From Streptosporangium lutulentum (GTDB taxonomy: Bacteria; Actinomycetota; Actinomycetes; Streptosporangiales; Streptosporangiaceae), in NCBI RefSeq assembly GCF_030811455.1, contig NZ_JAUSQU010000001.1:6944001-7008000 (forward strand): 64,000 bases of DNA, written 5' to 3'. This document shows positions 58,097 through 64,000 of this stretch, piece after piece; within the stretch, counting starts at the first letter, position 1; the number at the start of each line of letters is the position of its first letter. The notes beneath the pieces are model-generated. The model ran no database searches, had not been told where the DNA came from, and saw only the letters and a list, made by a program, of their open reading frames with translations. The position numbers and the translations under genes were made by a program.

Positions 58097-59035
58097 GTGG
58101 ACGAGAATCTCCGTCTGGTGCGTTACTTTCTCGCGGTCGCCGAGGAGTTGCACTTCCGCCGGGCCGCCGCACGCCTGTTCGTCTCTCAGCCGACGCTCAG
58201 TGATCAGATCCGCCGTCTGGAACAGCACCTCGGCGTGCAGTTGTTCGAACGCACCGGCCGCGGAGTCGTCCTGACACCGGCAGGCAAGGAGTTCGAGGGT
58301 GAGGCTCGTACGGTTCTCACCGCCTGGGAGCAGGCGGTCGCGATCACCCGGAGTGCGGCCGCGGAACGGATGCGGACGTTCGTGATCGGGTTCGTGGCCA
58401 ACGCCGCCGCCGAACTCACCCCGTTGATCACACGGCGCTTCCGCGGTCGCCATTCGGGCATCGGCCTGGAGATGCGTCAGTACGATTTTCGCGAGCCGCT
58501 CGCCGGACTCGGCGCCGGCCAGGTCGACGTGGTGCTGACCCGGCCTCCGCTGGGGCACATCCCGTGGCTGCACACCCGGACTCTCTTCGCCGAGCCACGC
58601 GTGCTCATCGTCCCCACCGCTCACCTTCTCGCCGGCCGTGACACGGTGAGCGTCGAGGACGTGCTCGACGAACCGTTCATCGCCTGGAAGGCCCCTGGGC
58701 CCTGTCGTGATTTCTGGCTCGCCCTGGACCAGCGGAAGGGCCACCCGATCCGCATCGGCCGAGAGGTCGTCACGGTGGACGAATGCCTGGAGTCGATTCT
58801 CATGGGCGCGGGGGTGGCATTCGCACAGGCTTCGTCGCGACGCTTCTACGCGCGCCCGGGCCTGGCCTTCGTCCCCACGACGGGGCTGCCTCTCACCTCC
58901 GTCGTCGTGGCCTGGTGCTCCGATCACGAAACCCCGCTGGTGCGGGATTTCGTGCATGTCGCCCGCGAGATCGCCGAGATCGACGGGTGCCGGGTACCGG
59001 TTCCGGGTGCCGTGCCAAGAAGCGCTGCCTTGTAA
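58097..59035 (+). CDS. LysR family regulator
   Basis: A 312-residue LysR-type protein: winged helix LRLVRYFLAVAEELHFRRAAARLFVSQPTLSDQIRRLEQHLGVQLFERTGRGVVLTPAG, then a substrate-binding domain of the two-lobe type (FVIGFVANAAAELTPLI, VLTRPPLGHIPWLHTRTLFAEPRVLIVPTAHLLAG). GTG 58097 has GGAAGGG upstream. Divergent from the SCP2-like and hydrolase genes across the 35-bp palindrome, so it is their probable activator; the inducer is unknown. Confidence 0.93.
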   Translation: MDENLRLVRYFLAVAEELHFRRAAARLFVSQPTLSDQIRRLEQHLGVQLFERTGRGVVLTPAGKEFEGEARTVLTAWEQAVAITRSAAAERMRTFVIGFVANAAAELTPLITRRFRGRHSGIGLEMRQYDFREPLAGLGAGQVDVVLTRPPLGHIPWLHTRTLFAEPRVLIVPTAHLLAGRDTVSVEDVLDEPFIAWKAPGPCRDFWLALDQRKGHPIRIGREVVTVDECLESILMGAGVAFAQASSRRFYARPGLAFVPTTGLPLTSVVVAWCSDHETPLVRDFVHVAREIAEIDGCRVPVPGAVPRSAAL

Positions 59036-59144
59036 TTCGCCGGTACCGTCGCCGTCCTGCTGGTCGCCGGGTGCGGTGGACAGGGACGACAAGCGGCGGA
59101 TCAGGTAGCTGCCAGATGAGTGACGACGAATTATCTTTCTTTTC

Positions 59145-59720
59145 ATGGGGAAAATTCACGACAAGCTCAACGATCGGCTGCGTGAGTTCATCGGAGCGCA
59201 ACCGGTCTATTTCATCGCGACCGCGCCCGAGCAGGGCGGTCATGTCAACGTCTCCCCCAAGGGATACGCCGACACCTTCACCATCCTCGACGACACCACG
59301 GTCGCCTACCTCGATCTGGACGGCAGCGGCGTGGAGACCATCTCCCACCTCCGCCAGAACGGCCGCATCACGATCATGTTCTGCGCCTTCTCCGGTCCCC
59401 CCAACATCCTTCGCCTGTACGGCACCGGCCGGGTCCTCGTGCCGGAAGACCCCGATTTCTCCGACCTGATCAAACGGTTCGGCCCGCACCCCGGCGTCAG
59501 GTCGATCGTCGTCGTCGACTGCGACCGGATCTCCGACTCCTGCGGTTTCTCGGTGCCGTTCATGTCCTTCGACAAGGACCGGACGCTCCTGGACAAGTGG
59601 GCGGGGCGCAAGGAGGTCCAGCAGCGGCGCTCCTATCGCGCCAAGAACAACCGCGAGAGCATCGACGGCATCCCCGGTCTCTCTCCGGAGGAGACCGATC
59701 CGGTGGTTCACCACTCCTGA
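59145..59720 (+). CDS. Pyridoxamine 5'-phosphate oxidase-fold flavoprotein
   Basis: A 191-residue split-barrel protein: AQPVYFIATAPEQGGHVNVSPKGYADTFTILDDTTVAYLDLDGSGVETISHLRQNGRITIMFCAF fits the PNPOx-like family that binds FMN or F420. GTGRVLVPED and RSIVVVDCDRISDSCGFSVPFM follow. ATG 59145 has no Shine-Dalgarno; the AT-rich run before it (TTATCTTTCTTTTC) suggests a leaderless or short-leader mRNA. Substrate unknown. Confidence 0.88.
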   Translation: MGKIHDKLNDRLREFIGAQPVYFIATAPEQGGHVNVSPKGYADTFTILDDTTVAYLDLDGSGVETISHLRQNGRITIMFCAFSGPPNILRLYGTGRVLVPEDPDFSDLIKRFGPHPGVRSIVVVDCDRISDSCGFSVPFMSFDKDRTLLDKWAGRKEVQQRRSYRAKNNRESIDGIPGLSPEETDPVVHHS

Positions 59721-59839
59721 AAGGGGACCGGCCCCATCCCGATGACACCTGCGGCGGCACCGTCGGCCGGCATCCCGCGCGGCGTACAGTAAGCCCGTAC
59801 GCGACGGCCCCCCTGTCCGAGAGCTCAGGGGGGTGCTCG

Positions 59840-60733
59840 ATGAGGCTGTTGCGCCTGCTGGCCGTTCCCGTCGGCGTGATCGTCGTCGTCGGGATGGGGA
59901 CCACGGCGGAGGCGGAGGGCAGGGAGATCCTGGTCCGCTACGCGGGACTGGGCGATTGTGACTGCGCCCCGTGGAAGCTGTGGATGCGGGACGGCCGGGT
60001 GATCAAGCTCCCCGAGGCGCGGGTGTTCTCGGTGGGCGGGCGACGGGCGCCGCTGGCGCTCTCCCCGGACGGGCGGTACGTCGCCTACTTTCAGCTCAAG
60101 GACGGCGCCCTGGTCATCCGCGAGATGTCCACCGGCACCGTACGGAGCGTTCCCGGTGTGACGTGGTCTCGCGAACTGCGCACCGCACGACTCGATCTCG
60201 CCCCGGCCGGGCGCTACGTGGTCCTGGGCAACGGACGAGACAGTCAGGTCATAGACGCGCAGAGTGGGATGAGTTCAGCGGTACCGCTGGGACTGCGGCC
60301 GTGGAGCTTCAGCCCCGACGCCAAGTTCGTGCTCGCGGTGGACGACTCCTTCCGAGCGGGGATCTACTCGACGTCCCCCTGGGGCGAGACGGGGCGGGTC
60401 CCGGTAGGGGGCGCGCTCAGCCCGGACGGCAGGACCGTCGCCCACTTCACGGCCCGCGACTCGGCCATCAGCCTGTGGGACGTGGCCACGGGCAAGGCCA
60501 TCACGCTCAGACCGATCGCACTGCCTGCCAGGAAGATCCCGATCCGGCTGCGCTGGGACGGCGAGGGCCGTCTCGACCTGCAAATGGTCACTCCCCGCAG
60601 GGCGCGGGGCAGGATCGGCGTCCCCTATGCCTGGTATCGGGTTGATCCCACGACGGGCCGCGCGTGGCGGATCGGTGCCTTCACCGTGCCCAGTTCGGTT
60701 CGCCATCCCATCGTCACCGGACTTGCCCCGTGA
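59840..60733 (+). CDS. Secreted WD40-like beta-propeller protein
   Basis: A 297-residue exported protein. The signal peptide (MRLLRLLAVPVGVIVVVGMGTTAEA) is followed by PD40/WD40-type strands: LALSPDGRYVAYFQLKDGALVI, LDLAPAGRYVVLGNGRDSQVID, FSPDAKFVLAVDDS, GALSPDGRTVAHFTARDSAISLWDVATG. AGGGGGG lies before ATG 59840. Cys 41 and Cys 43 (GDCDCAP) may form a local disulfide or be modified. Function unknown. Confidence 0.85.
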   Translation: MRLLRLLAVPVGVIVVVGMGTTAEAEGREILVRYAGLGDCDCAPWKLWMRDGRVIKLPEARVFSVGGRRAPLALSPDGRYVAYFQLKDGALVIREMSTGTVRSVPGVTWSRELRTARLDLAPAGRYVVLGNGRDSQVIDAQSGMSSAVPLGLRPWSFSPDAKFVLAVDDSFRAGIYSTSPWGETGRVPVGGALSPDGRTVAHFTARDSAISLWDVATGKAITLRPIALPARKIPIRLRWDGEGRLDLQMVTPRRARGRIGVPYAWYRVDPTTGRAWRIGAFTVPSSVRHPIVTGLAP

Positions 60734-60799
60734 CCGGAGCCTCGTTCGCAGCCCGGTCCTCGGGCTTGGCCGTGGAATCCCGGCCAGGCCCTGGACGCG

Positions 60800-61651
60800 T
60801 CAGCGGCGATAGCCCGCCATCCGCTCCAGACGGGCGACGCGCTCGGCCGTGGGCGGGTGGGTGGAGAACATCCGGCCGATTCCGGCTCCCCGGAAGGGAT
60901 TGGCGATCATGAGGTGGGAGGCGGAGGCCAGGCGGCCGTTCTCGGGGAGCGGCAACTGGCGGGTACCCATCTCGATCTTCCTCAGCGCCGAGGCGAGGGC
61001 CAGCGGATCGCCTGTCAGCCGGGCTCCGGACTCGTCCGCCTGATACTCCCGGGACCGGGAGATGGCCATCTGGATCACCCCTGCGGCTACCGGGCCAAGC
61101 ACGATCATGAGCAGCGCGCCGATGAAGCCGGGGCCCTCCTCGTCGTCCCCACCGCCGAAGAACAGGCCGACATAGCCGAGGTAGGTGATGATCGTGGCGA
61201 GCGCCCCCGCCACCGAGGAGATCAGGATGTCCCGGTTGTAGACGTGGGACAGCTCGTGCCCGATGACTCCCCGCAGCTCACGCTCATCGAGAAGCTGGGT
61301 GATCCCGTAGGTCACGCAGATCACCGCGTTGCGGGGGTTACGTCCGGTCGCGAAGGCGTTGGGCTGCATCGTCGGAGAGACGTACAGTCTGGGCATGGGT
61401 TGGCGAGCCTCGGTGGAGAGCTCACGCACGATGCGGTAGAGGGTCGGCTGCTCGACCTCGCTCACCGGCCGGGCACGCATGGCGGACAGGGCGATACGGT
61501 CGGAGAAGAAAAAGGCGATGCCGTTCGTCGCCAGCGCGATCAAAACCGCGATCTGCACGCCGGCGCCGCCTCCCAGCCACGCTCCCGCCGCGATGATCAC
61601 CGCGGACAGTGCGCCGAGAAGGATCGCCGTACGCAGACCGTTGTGGTGCAC
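60800..61651 (-). CDS. htpX: M48 family zinc metalloprotease HtpX
   Basis: HtpX degrades misfolded membrane proteins. The 283-residue protein has two N-terminal helices (about 8-28 and 32-50), the zinc motif HELSH (132-136), two further helices (about 142-166 and 175-196) and the third ligand Glu 202 in REYQADE. The start is GTG 61651. It lies just downstream of nuoN, an order I have seen in other actinobacteria; a 94-base gap suggests its own promoter. Confidence 0.95.
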   Translation of the reverse strand: MHHNGLRTAILLGALSAVIIAAGAWLGGGAGVQIAVLIALATNGIAFFFSDRIALSAMRARPVSEVEQPTLYRIVRELSTEARQPMPRLYVSPTMQPNAFATGRNPRNAVICVTYGITQLLDERELRGVIGHELSHVYNRDILISSVAGALATIITYLGYVGLFFGGGDDEEGPGFIGALLMIVLGPVAAGVIQMAISRSREYQADESGARLTGDPLALASALRKIEMGTRQLPLPENGRLASASHLMIANPFRGAGIGRMFSTHPPTAERVARLERMAGYRR

Positions 61652-61721
61652 TACACCCCCCTTTCGGTTGATGCTGTCTCACCAGTCCAACGTCTCCGGC
61701 CAGGTTGAACGTTCCCTTGAG

Positions 61722-61762
61722 TGTTCAGCCCGGACGATGAGATGTTCAGCCCGGGGCGATGA
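61722..61762. repeat. Tandem duplication spanning the nuoN stop
   Basis: TGTTCAGCCCGGACGATGA (61722-61740) and TGTTCAGCCCGGGGCGATGA (61743-61762) repeat with a 21-base period. The second copy contains the nuoN stop and last codons, so the first is a duplicate of the gene's 3' end. Confidence 0.75.
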
Positions 61763-63380
61763 ACGCCGTCGGCAGGAGGTCAAGGACTGTTTGAGGGGCT
61801 ATCGAGAACGCCACCGCGATGATCCCGGCCAGCGCGATCGCCACGCTCACGGGCACCCATCCGGTACGGCGGCCGCCCGCCCCGGCGGTCATATCCGCGC
61901 CGCTCGCGGGCACCGGGGCCGGGGTGAAGATCCGCACGATCCAGGTGACGTAGTAGTAGAGGCCGATGACCGTGTTGACCGCCATCACCGCGGCCAGCCA
62001 GCCCCCTCCGCCGCCGACGATCTCCCGGAACACCACGATCTTGGCGAACAGCCCGGCCAGCCCCGGCGGCAGACCGGCCAGGCAGGCCAGGAAGAAGGCC
62101 AGCGCCAGCCCGGCCACGGGGTTCTGGAACACCAGGCCCCGGTAGTCGTCCAGCTCGTTTCGGGCGGACCGCCTCGACACCAGCATGACCACGGCGAACG
62201 CCCCGATGTTCATCGCCGCGTAGAACACCAGGTAGGCGATCGACGCGCTCATCGCCTCCTCGCTCCGGACGCCGAGGGGGGCGAGGATGTAACCCGACTG
62301 GGCGACGGAGGACCAGGCGAGCAGGCGCACGGCGTGACGCTGACGCATGGCGAGAAGGTTGCCCACGGTCATGGTCAGCGCGGCGATGATCGCGATCAAC
62401 GGGGCCCAGGTGGCGGCCTGGCTCCCCAGGGCGATGACCAGGATGAGGATCATCCCGGCGAACCCGGCCGCCTTGGAGACGACGGAGAGAAGGGCCGCGA
62501 CGGGGATGGGGGCGCCCTGGTAGACGTCGCCCGCCCACGCGTGGAACGGCACCGCCGCGACCTTGAAGGCGAACCCGGCGAGAACCAGCACCACGGCCAC
62601 GGTGACCACGGCGGGCAGGTCGTAGCCGATCTCTAGCGAGGAGGAGTAGGCGCCGCCCCCACCGGCGCTGGACGAGGGAACGCCCTCTCGCAGAACCCTG
62701 GCGATCCGGTCGAGGTAGACGGTCCCGGTCGTTCCGTACAGCAGGGAGACCCCGAAGAGCATCACCGCGGTGGAGACCACGGAGACCAGGAAGAGCTTGA
62801 CCGCCGCCTCGGAGCCGCGGCCGTCGTACCGCTTGAGCGCGGTGAGCGCGAACACCGGTAGCGAGACCAGCTCCAGCGTGACCAGCAGCATGATCAGGTC
62901 GCGGGAGGCGGGAAGGGCGACGGCACCCGCGAGCATGCAGAGCAGCAGGAAGTACCACTCGCCGACGGGAATGTCTCCGGAGGAGAGCTCCGCCGCCGAC
63001 AACAGCACCACGACGATCCCCGCGGCCAGTGCGAGGCCAGCGAAGATCAGCGTGAAGTCGTCGACCACGAATGAGCACGGCGCGACGGCGACCGGTCCCG
63101 TCAGCGGCTCGGCGGACAGGGTGGGGATCCGGCGGGGCACGTCGAGAGGATCGAGCAGCCCCTCGGGCACGCAGAAGGTCTTCAGCGCGTCTCCGGTGCG
63201 CATGGCCTGGGAGACCACCACGGCCAGGGCTCCCGACACGCCGGCCAGCGTGACCGCGCCGAGTGCCCGCCTGACGTACGGCCTGTGGGGCAGGAAGGCG
63301 TCCAGGAGCAGCACGAGCCCTGCCGTGACGGCGAGGATCAGCAGCGGCGCGATCGCGTAGTAGTCGATCGACTGGATCAC
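61746..63380 (-). CDS. nuoN: NADH-quinone oxidoreductase subunit N
   Basis: A 544-residue antiporter-like subunit of respiratory complex I with about 14 membrane helices (LLILAVTAGLVLLLDAFLPH, EWYFLLLCMLAGAVALPASRDLIMLLVTLELVSLPVFALTAL, FKVAAVPFHAWAGDVYQGAP). The key Glu in TLELVSLP and Lys in the AFKVAAVPFH helix are present. The GTG start at 63380 overlaps the nuoM stop (GTGA). It is the last gene of the nuo operon here. Confidence 0.96.
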   Translation of the reverse strand: MIQSIDYYAIAPLLILAVTAGLVLLLDAFLPHRPYVRRALGAVTLAGVSGALAVVVSQAMRTGDALKTFCVPEGLLDPLDVPRRIPTLSAEPLTGPVAVAPCSFVVDDFTLIFAGLALAAGIVVVLLSAAELSSGDIPVGEWYFLLLCMLAGAVALPASRDLIMLLVTLELVSLPVFALTALKRYDGRGSEAAVKLFLVSVVSTAVMLFGVSLLYGTTGTVYLDRIARVLREGVPSSSAGGGGAYSSSLEIGYDLPAVVTVAVVLVLAGFAFKVAAVPFHAWAGDVYQGAPIPVAALLSVVSKAAGFAGMILILVIALGSQAATWAPLIAIIAALTMTVGNLLAMRQRHAVRLLAWSSVAQSGYILAPLGVRSEEAMSASIAYLVFYAAMNIGAFAVVMLVSRRSARNELDDYRGLVFQNPVAGLALAFFLACLAGLPPGLAGLFAKIVVFREIVGGGGGWLAAVMAVNTVIGLYYYVTWIVRIFTPAPVPASGADMTAGAGGRRTGWVPVSVAIALAGIIAVAFSIAPQTVLDLLPTAFIAPG

Positions 63381-64000
63381 GGCGCCCCCAGGAGGCTGTG
63401 GACCACCGGATCGGTGAGGAGGAGAAGTGCCTTGGGCCAGAGACCGAACAGCACGATCAACCCGACCAGCGGCACCCAGGCGGCCAGTTCGTAGCTCATG
63501 ACGTCTCGCATGCGCGCGTTTCCGGCGACCACGTCCCCGGAACGCCCGCCTCCTCCGCCTCCTCCGCCCACCGCGGCGAGCAGCGGGGCGTGAATCGTCT
63601 CGGTGCCCCGGCCGTGGGTGACTCGGGAGAGCATGAGCAGGAAATAGGCGGCGGTCAGCACGGTGCCGAGACCTCCGACGACCATGAAGGTCAGGTAGAG
63701 GGAGCGAGACAGACCGGCGGCCGGTTCGAAGGCACCGAGGAGGGCGAGCATCTCGCCCCAGAAACCCGCCAGCCCCGGCAGCCCCAGAGAGGCGACGCAC
63801 GCGAAGGTCAGCAGGGAGCCGAGGCGCGGCAGGCGCGACAGCATGCCGCCACCGAGCGTGGGCATGACGGAGGTGCCGTAGCGCTCTTTGATCGCTCCGG
63901 CGATGAAGAAGAGCAGGGCGGTGATCAGGCCGTGGGCGATGTTGCCGAACAGGGCGGCGTTGAAGCCGACCGGCGTGAGCGTGGCGAACCCCAGCAGCAC
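63377..64000 (-). CDS. nuoM: NADH-quinone oxidoreductase subunit M, 3' part
   Basis: The last 207 codons of nuoM; the 5' part lies beyond the window. Helices include FGNIAHGLITALLFFIAGAIKERYGT and LLTFACVASLGLPGLAGFWGEMLALLG. A run of Gly (about eight) plus RSGD between late helices is an unusual cytoplasmic-side loop. The stop overlaps the nuoN start by 3 bases, so the two are coupled. Confidence 0.96.
   Translation of the reverse strand: MLLGFATLTPVGFNAALFGNIAHGLITALLFFIAGAIKERYGTSVMPTLGGGMLSRLPRLGSLLTFACVASLGLPGLAGFWGEMLALLGAFEPAAGLSRSLYLTFMVVGGLGTVLTAAYFLLMLSRVTHGRGTETIHAPLLAAVGGGGGGGGRSGDVVAGNARMRDVMSYELAAWVPLVGLIVLFGLWPKALLLLTDPVVHSLLGAP

Overview
The window is chromosomal DNA of a high-GC actinomycete. 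Supporting signs are GC-rich third codon positions, many GTG and TTG starts, an F420-type luciferase-like oxidoreductase, an NsrR of the Streptomyces type, an Lsr2-like DNA-binding tail, a large LuxR-type ATPase regulator, an AfsR-like STAND regulator, and the rpmG-hadA-hadB-murB order. A Streptosporangium- or Nonomuraea-like soil actinomycete is my best guess, but family placement is inference. No plasmid, phage or CRISPR locus was seen.

Layout. 1-9.8 kb: HrpB helicase, an S9 peptidase, an SPFH membrane protein overlapping a ribbon-helix-helix (RHH) regulator, an amidase, then a nitric-oxide unit (nsrR and hmp). 9.9-15.8 kb (minus strand): a FtsX-type ABC exporter, then deoC with two aldehyde dehydrogenase genes, one lacking the catalytic half. 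16-20.9 kb: a DUF4240 protein, a 54-residue small protein, a 955-residue LuxR-family ATPase regulator and a hypothetical protein. 20.9-26 kb (minus strand): a GDT1/TMEM165 transporter behind a yybP-ykoY manganese riboswitch, murB, an unusual glycosyltransferase, hadB, hadA, rpmG and tRNAs Met and Thr. 26-38 kb: small conserved proteins, a GNAT, a threonine-aldolase-like enzyme, an ArsR/SRPBCC pair with a leaderless promoter, secreted and surface proteins, a GlxA-type regulator divergent from an enoyl-reductase-like gene, and a SUKH protein ending in an Lsr2-like tail.

38-52 kb is an accessory stretch of one-component regulators (STAND, MarR, TetR) facing small-molecule oxidoreductases (aldo/keto reductases, a BBE-type FAD oxidase, a TAT-exported F420 enzyme, a VOC protein). 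It is marked by gene decay: a RibD/DHFR-family gene with its middle deleted, a frameshifted MerR gene with an intact operator, an internally deleted NAD-dependent reductase gene, a frameshifted MmcQ/YjbR gene, a truncated NUDIX gene, and a 9-bp repeat in ten copies. A lone infA paralogue sits at 51.1 kb.

52.4-55.6 kb is a dead integration module: a tyrosine integrase gene split by a complete IS256-family element with clear inverted repeats and a 9-bp target duplication, lying on the 3' side of tRNA-Tyr. 55.6-64 kb returns to core genes: yajQ, an alpha/beta hydrolase and SCP2-like gene divergent from a LysR regulator around a 35-bp palindrome, a flavin/PLP-oxidase-fold protein, a secreted beta-propeller, htpX, nuoN and the 3' part of nuoM.

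The most interesting candidates are the SPFH-RHH module with its 26-bp palindrome, the SUKH-Lsr2 fusion, the STAND regulator whose reading frame seems to begin at ATC, the leaderless ArsR promoter, the orphan IF-1, and the cluster of operators that outlived their target genes. Nothing here is clearly a new defence system.
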